Shown: positions 19,265 to 27,544, numbered from the stretch's first letter. The stretch is DNA of 64,000 nucleotides from Anaerolineae bacterium (GCA_030612585.1 JAUWNP010000003.1:1-64000), one strand, 5' to 3'. Program-made: numbers and translations. Notes: generated by a model not told the origin, from the sequence alone.

Positions 19265-20734
19265 CTACAGCCCCCGCACCAACTCCTTGAACTTGTCTCC
19301 TCGCTCGGCAAAGTCGCGGAAGGCGTCAAAACTGGTACCTCCGGGTGAAAGCAGCACAACCTCATCAGGGCGGGCCAGCCGCGCGGCCGTCGCCACCGCC
19401 TCCTCCATCGCCCCCACCTGCGTGATCCCCTCCAAGCGGAATTGCGAATTGCGAATTGCGAATTGCGAATTCTGCACCACCCGTGCGATCATCGGTCCCG
19501 CTTCCCCAAACGTCACCAGGTGTCTTACCCGCCGCACCGTCTCGTCGGCGAACTCACCCCAAGGCAGTTTCTTATCTCGTCCACCGGCAAGGAGTACGAT
19601 AGGCTCTTCGAACGAGCGCAATGCCGCCAGCGACCGCTCCGGGGCCGTGGCGATAGAATCATCGTACCAGTACACACCGTTCAGTTCGCGCACCAACTCC
19701 AGCCGGTGCTCAACCCCGGTGAAAGTAGTGGCGACCTGTCGCATCGCCTCCACCGACACGCCGGCCAGCCCGGCCAGTGCAGACGCCGCCAGCACATTCA
19801 GCAAATTGTGACGTCCCCGCAATCGCACCTCCGAGGCCTGGCAGATCACACGGTCCACACTACCCTTCGACCCTTCGACAAGCTCACCGCTACGAGTACT
19901 CGCGGTGGCAGGACGGCGCGGGCTCGGGGCATCGCCCAGCCGCAGTGTCAACTCGCCATTGGTCCTGAACGCTCCCTCGTCCACCTCGGCCCCACCGCTG
20001 AACCAGAGCAGGTGCGCCGCCGTCTCCAGCGCCAGCGCGCGGGCGTTGGCATCATCGTAGCCCAGGAGCGCGAATTCCTCCGGCCTCTGATGAGCCACGA
20101 TGTTCCGCTTGGCGGCAATGTACGCCTCCATCGTCTTGTGCCGGTCCAGGTGATTGGGTGTGACGTTGAGCACTGCCGCGATGTGCGGGCTCACCGTCAT
20201 CACTTCCAACTGAAAACTGGAGAGTTCCATCACCACCCAATCGCCAGGCCGGATCTGATCCAGATCGGCGATGAGCGGGTTGCCGATGTTGCCCCCCACC
20301 CAGGTACGCAACCCCGCCGCGCGACACATCTCCCCCACCAGCGCCGTCGTCGTCGTCTTGCCGGCCGAGCCAGTGATGCCGATGACGGAGGCCGGGCACT
20401 GCTCCAGGAAAATCTGCGCATCGTTGCTCAGCAGGATCCCACGCCGTTGCGCCTCCACGACGATCGGGACATCCACCGGCACCCCTCCGCTGAGACACAG
20501 CAAATCGGCCTCGTCCAACAGACTGAGCGGGTGCTCTCCCAACACATAGCGGATAGGCAGGTCCGCCAACTCCGCCAGATAGTCGGCCAGTGCTGCCTCG
20601 TCCTGCAAGTCAGAGACCATCACCTCCGCCCCGGCCAGCGCCAGGAAGCGCGCCAACGCGGTCCCCTGCCGTGCCAGACCAAGGATTACCACTCGCGAAT
20701 TGCGAATGGTGAATGACGATTGTTCGTTGGTCAT
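19265..20734 (-). CDS. murD: UDP-N-acetylmuramoylalanine--D-glutamate ligase
   Basis: A 489-residue Mur ligase that adds D-Glu to UDP-MurNAc-L-Ala. Signatures are VVILGLARQGTALARFL at the N-terminus, GITGSAGKTTTTAL (ATP loop), NVTPNHLDRH, and YDDSIATAPE. It is longer than usual because of three repeat-coded stretches: SSFTIRNS at the start, STRSGELVEGSKGS in the middle, and NSQFAIRNSQF in the C-terminal domain. I choose the ATG at 20734, 11 bases after the previous stop; the GTG shortly upstream is an alternative. The catalytic core is intact, so the enzyme is probably active. Confidence 0.95.
   Translation of the reverse strand: MTNEQSSFTIRNSRVVILGLARQGTALARFLALAGAEVMVSDLQDEAALADYLAELADLPIRYVLGEHPLSLLDEADLLCLSGGVPVDVPIVVEAQRRGILLSNDAQIFLEQCPASVIGITGSAGKTTTTALVGEMCRAAGLRTWVGGNIGNPLIADLDQIRPGDWVVMELSSFQLEVMTVSPHIAAVLNVTPNHLDRHKTMEAYIAAKRNIVAHQRPEEFALLGYDDANARALALETAAHLLWFSGGAEVDEGAFRTNGELTLRLGDAPSPRRPATASTRSGELVEGSKGSVDRVICQASEVRLRGRHNLLNVLAASALAGLAGVSVEAMRQVATTFTGVEHRLELVRELNGVYWYDDSIATAPERSLAALRSFEEPIVLLAGGRDKKLPWGEFADETVRRVRHLVTFGEAGPMIARVVQNSQFAIRNSQFRLEGITQVGAMEEAVATAARLARPDEVVLLSPGGTSFDAFRDFAERGDKFKELVRGL
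19439..19471. repeat. Heptamer tandem repeat (GAATTGC) inside murD
   Basis: Four perfect copies of GAATTGC plus a partial fifth lie in frame within murD and encode NSQFAIRNSQF. This is a short tandemly repeated repetitive (STRR) sequence with period 7. Confidence 0.9.
19855..19890. repeat. CCCTTCGAC / CTTCGACAAGCTCAC repeat inside murD
   Basis: Two CCCTTCGAC words and the CTTCGACAAGCTCAC word encode GELVEGSKGS in MurD. A related form encodes SAGSGQGS in the alcohol dehydrogenase near 31911-31940. Confidence 0.65.
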
Positions 20735-20757
20735 TGGCCAGTGTTCACTTGTCACTA
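20690..20757. repeat. GCGAATTGCGAATGG / GTCATTGGCC repeat at the murD start
   Basis: A block of related words (GCGAATTGCGAATGG, GAATGACGA, GGTCATTGGCCAGTG, ACTTGTCAC) covers the murD start codon and the stop of the preceding small gene. Similar words lie at 12430-12460 and 12560-12600 in ftsQ and at the ddl-ftsQ junction. Confidence 0.75.
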
Positions 20758-20984
20758 ATTCCCAGCCAGAAGTGATCAGGCAGGATTGAGCGGCCGGAGC
20801 GGATCTCCACTCCATTGGCACGGAGTCTGTCTTTCTTCCCACGCCCGTTGAAGGTGCTGGAATGGACAAAGCATAGGTTGGGCGGTTGCCCATACTTGCG
20901 CTCGTAGTGCGTCGCCGCCCGCAGCACCTTCTCCTCCAGTTGTCTACGCGGATCGTCGTCAAACCACAATAATCCGACTTTCAT
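20745..20984 (-). CDS. Small protein of unknown function between mraY and murD
   Basis: A 79-residue soluble protein beginning MKVGLLWFDDDP, with a helical middle (LEEKVLRAATHYERKYG) and a C-terminal ILPDHFWLGI. The ATG at 20984 has AGGAGG at ideal distance, so it is surely translated. I cannot name a family with confidence; I have an impression of similar short proteins in other Chloroflexota. It lies between mraY and murD in the same direction, where no standard dcw gene sits. The C-terminal residues run into a repeat. Confidence 0.75.
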   Translation of the reverse strand: MKVGLLWFDDDPRRQLEEKVLRAATHYERKYGQPPNLCFVHSSTFNGRGKKDRLRANGVEIRSGRSILPDHFWLGISDK

Positions 20985-21021
20985 CGTTTTCCTCCTCATA
21001 CTTATCTCTCACTTCCTGAGA

Positions 21022-22026
21022 CTACCACAGCGCCAGCGCCACGCCAGCCATCGCCGCCAGCAGTCCCACCAGCCAGAAGCGTTGCACTACCTGCGTCTCC
21101 GACCAACCCAGCAATTCGAAGTGATGATGCAATGGGCTCATCTTAAACAATCGCCGCCCCTGGCCAAACCGGCGTCTGGTGTACTTGAAATAGAGCACCT
21201 GCAAGATAACTGAAAGCGTCTCGGCCACCGGAATCAACGCCACCACCGGTAGCAGCAGCCACTGGCCGGTCATCAGCGCCACCGTCCCCAGCGTCGCCCC
21301 CAGCGCCAGGCTGCCCGTGTCGCCCATGAACATCTGTGCCGGGTGGGCGTTGTACCATAGGAAGGCGAAACACGCCCCCACCACCGTGAAGCAGAAATGC
21401 ACCAGGTAAACCTGCTCCTGTAGCAGGGCGATCACACCGTAGGCGACGAAGGCGCTGGCGACAATGATCCCCGCCAGCCCATCCAGCCCGTCGGTCAGAT
21501 TGACCGCGTTGGCCGAGCCTAGAATTATGAACGCCGCGATAGGCACCCATGCCCAGCCCAGATCAACCGCCAGTCGCACCCCTGGCACGCCCACCTGTCC
21601 CGCAAACTGTAGCCGCATGACCAACATACCCACCGCGATGGACAGCGTCAGCGGCACTTCCCACAGGAGTTTCCGCCACGCCGAGTATCCCTCGCCACGG
21701 CGCATCCCCCGCACCCCAGCGATGTCGTCCATCGCGCCGATGACCGCGTAAACCAACATCACCCCCAGCGGCACCAGGATCGAGAGCCCGATCACCGTCC
21801 GCCCCAATAGATTGTAGATGTTCAGTGCCAGCGTGATGAGCACCACCGGCACGACGATCATCAACCCGCCCATCGTCGGCGTCCCCAGTTTGGTCCGGTG
21901 ACCACTAGGGCCGTTGATGCGGATGCGTTTGCCGATGCGGTAGTGGCGCAGGATACGGATGAGAAGCGGGCCCCAAACCACTGCCAGGAGGAAGGAAATA
22001 CTCGCCAGGATAAGTGCACGATCCAT
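21022..22026 (-). CDS. mraY: Phospho-N-acetylmuramoyl-pentapeptide-transferase
   Basis: A 334-residue membrane enzyme with about ten helices that makes lipid I from UDP-MurNAc-pentapeptide and undecaprenyl phosphate. Signatures are KLGTPTMGGLMI, the catalytic AMDD motif, NAVNLTDGLDGLAG, the metal-binding FMGDTGSLALG, and SPLHHHFE. The ATG at 22026 shares one base with the murF stop (TGATG), so translation is coupled; GGGGAGAG lies just upstream. Confidence 0.97.
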   Translation of the reverse strand: MDRALILASISFLLAVVWGPLLIRILRHYRIGKRIRINGPSGHRTKLGTPTMGGLMIVVPVVLITLALNIYNLLGRTVIGLSILVPLGVMLVYAVIGAMDDIAGVRGMRRGEGYSAWRKLLWEVPLTLSIAVGMLVMRLQFAGQVGVPGVRLAVDLGWAWVPIAAFIILGSANAVNLTDGLDGLAGIIVASAFVAYGVIALLQEQVYLVHFCFTVVGACFAFLWYNAHPAQMFMGDTGSLALGATLGTVALMTGQWLLLPVVALIPVAETLSVILQVLYFKYTRRRFGQGRRLFKMSPLHHHFELLGWSETQVVQRFWLVGLLAAMAGVALALW

Positions 22027-23453
22027 CACTCTCTCCCCAGTGCGTTGACGATCTCTTCCATCCGCATCACCCGCGAACCCTTGACCAGAATCACGTCATC
22101 GCCCGTCACCATCTGCTCCAGCAGGGTGATCACTTCGGCGTTCTCCTCCAAAATGTGCACTTGGCCGGCTGGCATCCCCCACCGCAACGCCGTCTCGCCA
22201 ATGATGTGCCCCCGTGGCCCGAGCGTGATGAGCACGTCGGCCACCTCCAACGCCCGCATTCCGACCTTCTCGTGTCCCTCCCGCTCGTAGTCGCCCAGTT
22301 CCAGCATGTCGCCCAAGACGGCGATCTTGCGCCCATCCAGTTCGTCCAACAGGTTGAGCGCGGCAAAGGTCGAAGCCGGGCTGGCGTTGTAGGTGTCGTC
22401 CAGAATGATCGCGCCCTTCGGCCCCGGCACCGACACTAGCCGCAATTGCGCTGACGGTCCCCACAACCCCTCGATGATTTCCTGCCAGTCCAGCCCCTCG
22501 GCCAGCCCCACTGCCGCTGCCCGCAGTGCGGTGTGGACGGAGTGTCGCCCCAAAAGCGGAATCTTCACGTGTAGCGTCTCGCCGCCGTGATGGAGTCGGA
22601 ATCGAATCCCATCCAGCCCCAGCCCCTCAATATGGTCGGCCCACAGGTCAGCGTCGGGCGAGAGGCCGTAGTAGAACACGCGGGCCTGAGTCGCCTGCGC
22701 CATCCCCCGCACGCGCTCATCGTCATAGTTGAGGATCGCCACCCCTTCGGGGGTTGGCGGCAACGCCTCGACCAGTTCCATCTTGGCCTTCACGATACGC
22801 TCGATCGTCCTGGCCCGTTCCAGGTGTACCGGCCCGATGATGGTCACGACGCCGACGTGGGGCCGCGCAATGCGAGCCAGCCCGGCGATTTCACCCACGT
22901 CATACATCCCCATTTCGAGCACAGCGCGCTCGTGCTCATTCGTCAGGTGCATCAGCGCCAGCGGCAGGCCGATCTCGTTGTTGTAACTGGCCTCGCTCTT
23001 GAGGGTGACGTAGCGACGCGCCAGCACCGCCGCTGCCAGTTCCTTCGTCGTCGTTTTGCCCACACTACCCGTGATGCCGACGACGCGCAGTTCGTGCTGC
23101 CGCCGCCAGAAGGTCGCCATCTGCTGAAGCGCCTGGAGACTACTGGCTGTCTTGAGCACCAACGGCAGCGACCAGGCGCTGGGCAGCGTCCGTGCCGGGT
23201 CGGTCAGGTCCCACATCAGCCCGGAGACTGTCACATCACGCTCAACGATCGCCGCCGCCGCACCACGTGAAAAGGCATCAGCGACGTAATCGTGGCCATC
23301 CGCGTGCTCGCCTTTGAGCGCGATGAACAACGCGCCAGGCTCGGCTTGCCGCGAGTCAATCACCGTTGTCGAGATCGGCTGCTCCAGCCTCTCCGGTCGC
23401 CTTCCCACCAACCCCTCAATCACGTCCGCCAGCGTCAACATCCCCGTGCTCAC
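22026..23453 (-). CDS. murF: UDP-MurNAc-tripeptide--D-Ala-D-Ala ligase
   Basis: A 475-residue Mur ligase that adds D-Ala-D-Ala. It has TTVIDSRQAEPGALFIAL in the N-terminal domain, GITGSVGKTTTKE as ATP loop, ASYNNEIGLPL, and LDDTYNASPAS. The start is GTG at 23453, which overlaps the ftsI stop (GTGA) and has GGAGG upstream; upstream extension would read into ftsI. murE would be expected just before this gene but is missing. Confidence 0.97.
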   Translation of the reverse strand: MSTGMLTLADVIEGLVGRRPERLEQPISTTVIDSRQAEPGALFIALKGEHADGHDYVADAFSRGAAAAIVERDVTVSGLMWDLTDPARTLPSAWSLPLVLKTASSLQALQQMATFWRRQHELRVVGITGSVGKTTTKELAAAVLARRYVTLKSEASYNNEIGLPLALMHLTNEHERAVLEMGMYDVGEIAGLARIARPHVGVVTIIGPVHLERARTIERIVKAKMELVEALPPTPEGVAILNYDDERVRGMAQATQARVFYYGLSPDADLWADHIEGLGLDGIRFRLHHGGETLHVKIPLLGRHSVHTALRAAAVGLAEGLDWQEIIEGLWGPSAQLRLVSVPGPKGAIILDDTYNASPASTFAALNLLDELDGRKIAVLGDMLELGDYEREGHEKVGMRALEVADVLITLGPRGHIIGETALRWGMPAGQVHILEENAEVITLLEQMVTGDDVILVKGSRVMRMEEIVNALGRE

Positions 23454-25168
23454 CTTGCCACCTCCGCCACCGCCATACCCTCGGGCGGAATGCCCAGGAC
23501 GACGAACAGCCGCGATGCCAGTCTCCGGAACGCCGGCGCTGCCGTCTGGGAAGCCCATGACGAGGTCTTTGGCCGATCCAGTTTGACCAGGATGATGAGT
23601 TGTGGGTCAGGCACCGGCCCAAACCCGACGAAGGAGGTGATCGTACCGTCCTTGTCGTACCCCCCGGGGATGGGAATCTGCGCCGTACCCGTCTTGCCTG
23701 CGATGCGGTAGCCCTCCACCCTGGCCTGAACCACCCCATCCTCTACCACCCGCACCATCATCTCCGCCAACGTGCGCGCCGCCTGTGAAGAAATCACCTG
23801 CGCCTCGACCACTGGCTGGAAGGTGGAGACCGCGCCGTCGGGCCCGATGCGCTGGGCCACAATGCGAGGCCGCAGCCGCGTCCCATCGTTGGCAACCGTC
23901 GCCACCGCGGTGATCATCTGGAGCGGCGTCACCGCCACCCCTTGCCCAAAAGCATTCGTCCCCAGGTTCGAGTCATGCCAATGCTCGTAATCATCCGGCA
24001 GCCACAGTTGACCAGATATCTCGCCCGCCAGGTCAACCCCCGTCGGTTGCCCGATGCCGAACGCCTGCACGTAACGATAAAACACATCAGGCCCCATCTG
24101 CGTGCTCAGCCACGCTGCACCCACATTGAGCGACTCGACCAGGATGTCGGTCACCGTCCGCTCACCATCCGGCCGGTAAGAGGCATTCCGGATCACCTGT
24201 CCCCCCACCTCAATCCAGCCCGGATCGAGATAGGTCGTTTCTGGCGTCACAAACCCTGCATCAAGCGCGGCCGCCACCGTCAGAACCTTGAACACAGAGC
24301 CCGGCTCGTACTGCTGGCTCACAGCCGGATCCCCAAATGGGAGTGGGGTTTGGCTGAAGAAATTAATGTATCGCCCTGGATCATAATTGGGCAGACTGGC
24401 GAGCGCCAGAATCTCAAAGGTGCGCGGATTCATCACGATGATCGTGCCACCCTCGGCCTGGTACTCTTGCACCGACCGCGCTAGTTCCTCCTCGACCAGT
24501 GCCTGCACAGTCCGATCAAGCGTCAGCACCAAGTCGGTCCCTGGTTTAGGCAGCACGACGGGAGATAAAACCCAGGGAAGCGGCTCGCTGTACAGGTCCA
24601 CTGGCCCCTGCCACTCCACGTGCTCCGGCTGCAGCAGCGCATCGTGGAACCCCTCAACCCCGTAGAAACACTCACCTTCAGCATTACAGAAGCCGAGCAA
24701 GTGCGAGGCTAGCCGTCCCTCAGGGTACTCTCGCGTCCACAGTGGCTCGACGGCGATACCCCGAAGCGTCAACTTTGCGATCTGTTCTCCCACCTCCTTC
24801 GACACCTGAGCCGCTACTTGGACCCACATCTCCTCGCTCTTCAGCGATTGCACGATGTGAGCAGTAGGCAGGTGCAGCAGTGGTCCCAACTCCGCTGCTA
24901 CTGCCTCCGCATCCACTACGTAAGGGGGAGCCGCCTCGACGGAATACAACACCGCGTTCCCTGCCAGCAGGTGGCCATCCCGGTCACGTATCATGCATCG
25001 TGGGGACTCGGTCATCATGATGGTCCGCACACCCTGCCATTCGCCCCATTCCTTGTAGAAACGATGATGCACAATCTGCACCTGCGCCAACTGAGCCACA
25101 ATCACGAGCAGGACGCCGATCAACAGCGTGGCCAACAACCGCAGGCGACGTCGTGGTCCTTCCGCCAT
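23450..25168 (-). CDS. ftsI: Penicillin-binding protein (FtsI/PBP3-like transpeptidase)
   Basis: A 572-residue class B penicillin-binding protein, the septal transpeptidase. A single membrane anchor spans residues about 10-30, followed by a dimerisation/pedestal domain and the transpeptidase domain with SxxK (GSVFK, near 290), SxN (SLN, near 343) and KTG (GKTGTAQ, near 492). The start at 25168 is reasonable. Its place after ftsL supports FtsI over a peripheral elongation enzyme. A PASTA domain is absent. Confidence 0.94.
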   Translation of the reverse strand: MAEGPRRRLRLLATLLIGVLLVIVAQLAQVQIVHHRFYKEWGEWQGVRTIMMTESPRCMIRDRDGHLLAGNAVLYSVEAAPPYVVDAEAVAAELGPLLHLPTAHIVQSLKSEEMWVQVAAQVSKEVGEQIAKLTLRGIAVEPLWTREYPEGRLASHLLGFCNAEGECFYGVEGFHDALLQPEHVEWQGPVDLYSEPLPWVLSPVVLPKPGTDLVLTLDRTVQALVEEELARSVQEYQAEGGTIIVMNPRTFEILALASLPNYDPGRYINFFSQTPLPFGDPAVSQQYEPGSVFKVLTVAAALDAGFVTPETTYLDPGWIEVGGQVIRNASYRPDGERTVTDILVESLNVGAAWLSTQMGPDVFYRYVQAFGIGQPTGVDLAGEISGQLWLPDDYEHWHDSNLGTNAFGQGVAVTPLQMITAVATVANDGTRLRPRIVAQRIGPDGAVSTFQPVVEAQVISSQAARTLAEMMVRVVEDGVVQARVEGYRIAGKTGTAQIPIPGGYDKDGTITSFVGFGPVPDPQLIILVKLDRPKTSSWASQTAAPAFRRLASRLFVVLGIPPEGMAVAEVAR

Positions 25169-25185
25169 CTCACTCTCCTACAGAT

Positions 25186-25258
25186 CCAGCAGTTAGTCAT
25201 TAGCCGCCAGCAATCAGTGGGGGGGACAGCCACCTACTAACGGCTACCGGCTGTGGGG
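25186..25258. repeat. TTAG/GGCTA repeat at the ftsL-ftsI junction
   Basis: Words such as CAGCAGTTAGTCATTAG and ACTAACGGCTACCGGCTG fill the gap. They extend into ftsL, whose last residues and stop (PTAGSR) are repeat-coded. The family recurs at 724, 31384, 51551 and 51850. Confidence 0.65.
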
Positions 25259-25566
25259 AGATACTCCACCCATTCGGCCGGTACGAAACCCAACTCAATT
25301 GCCCTCCCCCAAAGGCGAGAGATAGATCCCGCCCTGGCGACATCCACCTCCAGTTGCTCGTTCTCCCTCTGGAGCCGGAACAACTCATCCTGCAACTGTT
25401 CGATGGAACGACCACAGGCCGCCGTCCGGCTGACCAACACCAGGTAGAGAGCCACGACCAGCGTCAGCCCCGCGACGAGTGCAAATAGGTAGAGAGCCGT
25501 GCGCGGGTCCATCTCGAACCGACCGCGCCTAATCCCATGCGTCACCCATTCCATAAAATCAGACAT
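25237..25566 (-). CDS. ftsL: FtsL-like cell division protein
   Basis: A 109-residue bitopic protein with one membrane helix (about residues 24-45, ALYLFALVAGLTLVVALYLVL) and a leucine-zipper-like coiled coil after it (IEQLQDELFRLQRENEQLEVDV). FtsL is poorly conserved, so the call depends on topology, size and its place between rsmH and ftsI. It would recruit FtsW and FtsI with a DivIC/FtsB partner not seen here. Confidence 0.75.
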   Translation of the reverse strand: MSDFMEWVTHGIRRGRFEMDPRTALYLFALVAGLTLVVALYLVLVSRTAACGRSIEQLQDELFRLQRENEQLEVDVARAGSISRLWGRAIELGFVPAEWVEYLPTAGSR

Positions 25567-25640
25567 TGCCCCCTGCCTCTTGTTCCTTGCTCCTTGCTCC
25601 CTACTTCTTGTTTCCTGCTCCCTGCCCCTGCCCCCTCCGC
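25566..25640. repeat. CTCCTTGCTCCCTG-type repeat at the rsmH end
   Basis: A tandem array of CTTGTTCCTTGCTCCTTGC-like words spans the ftsL start and the rsmH end; it encodes the last residues of RsmH ([10 protein letters not shown]). It belongs to the same family as 19165-19262. Confidence 0.75.
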
Positions 25641-26620
25641 TTCGCCACCCGCAGCCGCGCCGAGCGAGATCGCGGATTAGCAGCGATTTCGTCCGCCGTC
25701 GGCCGAACAGGCTTACGTGTGATCAATCCCAGCGTGGCTCGATGGTTACAGGTGCAAACCGGCAACTCCGGCGGACAGATGCAATCGCGGCTCTCCCGGC
25801 GCATGAAACGTTTCACCAGCCGGTCCTCCAGCGAGTGAAAACTGATCACCGCCAGCCGGCCGCCAGGTGCAAGTACCTCTACGGCCTGAGGCAGCGCCGC
25901 CTCCAACGCGGCCAGTTCATCATTAACGGCGATGCGCAGCGCCTGGAACGTGCGCGTAGCCGGATGAATGCGCCTGCGCCGCCCTACCACCCCCTCGACG
26001 ACGGCAGCCAATTCCCTCGTCGTGTGGAGCGGGCGGGCAGCGACAATCGCCTCCACGATGCGACGTGACCGCCTCTCCTCACCGTACCGGTATAATAGGG
26101 CAGCCAGTTCCTCCGCTGAGAGTTCGTTAACCAAGTCAGCAGCGGTAGGCCCGCCTACCTCTGGATCGAAGCGCATGTCGAGCGGCCCATCTGCCCTAAA
26201 GGCAAAACCACGGGTAGGGTCGGCCAACTGGAGCGAGGAAAGCCCCAGGTCGAACAGGATGCCATCGGCCGAGAAAAAACTGTGGGAGCGGGCGAGTTCA
26301 CCCAGGTGGGCAAACGAGCTATGGATCAGCGTAGCGCGCCTTCCAAAGGGAGAAAGTCTCGCCCGGGCAATCTCCACCGCTGCCGGATCCCGGTCTAGGC
26401 CCAGGAGACGCCCGTCGGGGGACGAGGACATCAACACGCCGTACGCATGCCCACCGCCTCCCACCGTTGCATCTATGTACCGGCCGCCTGGCCTGACTTG
26501 CAGACCATCAAGCACCACTTGGAAAAGGACAGGGATGTGGATACCCCCCACCCCTCCCTTTCGCAGTGTATCAAGTTCACCAGCGCGACGGCTGGGTTGG
26601 GGCCGTTCGGCTGATCTCAC
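25601..26620 (-). CDS. rsmH: 16S rRNA (cytosine1402-N4)-methyltransferase
   Basis: A 339-residue SAM-dependent methyltransferase (MraW family) acting on C1402 of 16S rRNA. Signatures are HIPVL at the domain start, [12 protein letters not shown] (SAM motif), [29 protein letters not shown], and [15 protein letters not shown]. The start is GTG at 26620; the 28 residues before HIPVL are extra, and a later start is possible. The C-terminal tail is repeat-coded. Confidence 0.96.
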   Translation of the reverse strand: MRSAERPQPSRRAGELDTLRKGGVGGIHIPVLFQVVLDGLQVRPGGRYIDATVGGGGHAYGVLMSSSPDGRLLGLDRDPAAVEIARARLSPFGRRATLIHSSFAHLGELARSHSFFSADGILFDLGLSSLQLADPTRGFAFRADGPLDMRFDPEVGGPTAADLVNELSAEELAALLYRYGEERRSRRIVEAIVAARPLHTTRELAAVVEGVVGRRRRIHPATRTFQALRIAVNDELAALEAALPQAVEVLAPGGRLAVISFHSLEDRLVKRFMRRESRDCICPPELPVCTCNHRATLGLITRKPVRPTADEIAANPRSRSARLRVAKRRGQGQGAGNKK

Positions 26621-26638
26621 AACGAAGCCCCATATAGG

Positions 26639-27067
26639 CTAGATGCCCAGGGCCGCCCATTCCTCAACGCTTGCCTCGTCTCCCTCGACGCGCTCGCGCT
26701 CCTCGCTCCAGGAATCCGGGTTCCACACCTCGACGTGGCTACTGAGTCCGGTAATGACGACCTCGCCATCGAGGCCGGCATACTCACGCAAGCGCGGGGG
26801 AATAAGCACGCGGCCCTGCTTGTCGGGGATAAGGTCAGATGCGTTGGCGAAGACCCGGCGGCGGAAGGCGCGAGCACGCCGGTCGGTCATTGGCAAAGCT
26901 TCCACCTTCTTCGCCAGCCGCTTCCAGGCCTTCATAGGATAAATCGCCAGGCAGCGATCAATCCCACGAGTGACGACCAGGCCACCCTCCAGGTCGTCCC
27001 GGAATCTGGCGGGGATAGCCAACCGCCCTTTCTCGTCAATGGTGTGGATAAACTCTCCCAGAAACAT
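26639..27067 (-). CDS. mraZ: Transcriptional regulator MraZ
   Basis: A 142-residue protein with two AbrB-like MraZ domains (MFLGEFIHTIDEKGRLAIPARF at 1-22, abbreviated by its core DEKGRLAIPARF, and a second DKQGRVLIPPRLREYAGL). It binds DNA repeats upstream of its own operon and controls dcw transcription. The start at 27067 gives the standard MFLGEF beginning and family length; the frame extends to 27148 but into the operator. It is the first gene of the division cluster. Confidence 0.97.
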   Translation of the reverse strand: MFLGEFIHTIDEKGRLAIPARFRDDLEGGLVVTRGIDRCLAIYPMKAWKRLAKKVEALPMTDRRARAFRRRVFANASDLIPDKQGRVLIPPRLREYAGLDGEVVITGLSSHVEVWNPDSWSEERERVEGDEASVEEWAALGI

Positions 27068-27120
27068 AGTGTTGTATTTCCCCACGTAGGAGCCACAGCG
27101 TAGCACTTTGCAGGACTGTT

Positions 27121-27146
27121 CCCCACTCCGCCCCACCTCTCCCCAC
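27121..27146 (-). promoter_or_regulatory. MraZ operator: three GTGGGG repeats
   Basis: On the minus strand GTGGGG occurs three times (27146-27141, 27136-27131, 27126-27121), each exactly 10 bp from the next. Direct TGGG/GTGG repeats with 5-base spacers are the known MraZ binding site. The array lies just downstream of the predicted transcription start. A fourth copy sits at 27080-27085, 41 bp away. Confidence 0.88.
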
Positions 27147-27156
27147 AAGTGCCTAC

Positions 27157-27185
27157 ATTATACACTATTTCTCCACTCTTGTCCA
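27157..27185 (-). promoter_or_regulatory. Promoter of the dcw cluster
   Basis: TGGACA (27185-27180), a 17-bp spacer and a perfect TATAAT (27162-27157) precede mraZ. The predicted start is near 27150, immediately before the GTGGGG repeats. Confidence 0.75.
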
Positions 27186-27313
27186 GTACCCACGGGGATT
27201 TTTAAGGTTTCTAGGAGAATTCTTCTGCGAGGGGACTCAATGCAGCGGCTGGCCTTCGAGGACAACGTCGAGAATCTCCTGGAATGGGATGTTTCATCCC
27301 ATCCTCCTCCAGT

Positions 27314-27451
27314 TCAGGTCATGCCCCACAACCCATCGGCTGCGAAGGGGCCGTCGCCACTGAAGCGCACCACATCCGGCTGGGATAGATCACAGGCGAA
27401 AACCGGGAGGCTGATCAGCAGGACTATCAGCAGCAAATGGACCTTCTTCAT
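27314..27451 (-). CDS. Possible 45-residue lipoprotein or remnant
   Basis: The frame begins MKKVHLLLIVLLISLPVFAC, a good signal peptide ending in a lipobox-like Cys, then 25 more residues to a TGA. The ribosome site is weak (GAGAG). It could be a mini-lipoprotein or the start of a decayed lipoprotein gene. It lies between the aldehyde oxidoreductase and mraZ, about 94 bases after the former. Confidence 0.35.
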   Translation of the reverse strand: MKKVHLLLIVLLISLPVFACDLSQPDVVRFSGDGPFAADGLWGMT

Positions 27452-27544
27452 CGCAGCACTTTCTCTCGTGTACAGTGTGGGGGCGCCAGACGGCCACCAC
27501 GGTTCGTGCCAACAGCCCAGGGCCGACCTGGGAAGGTCTCGTCA

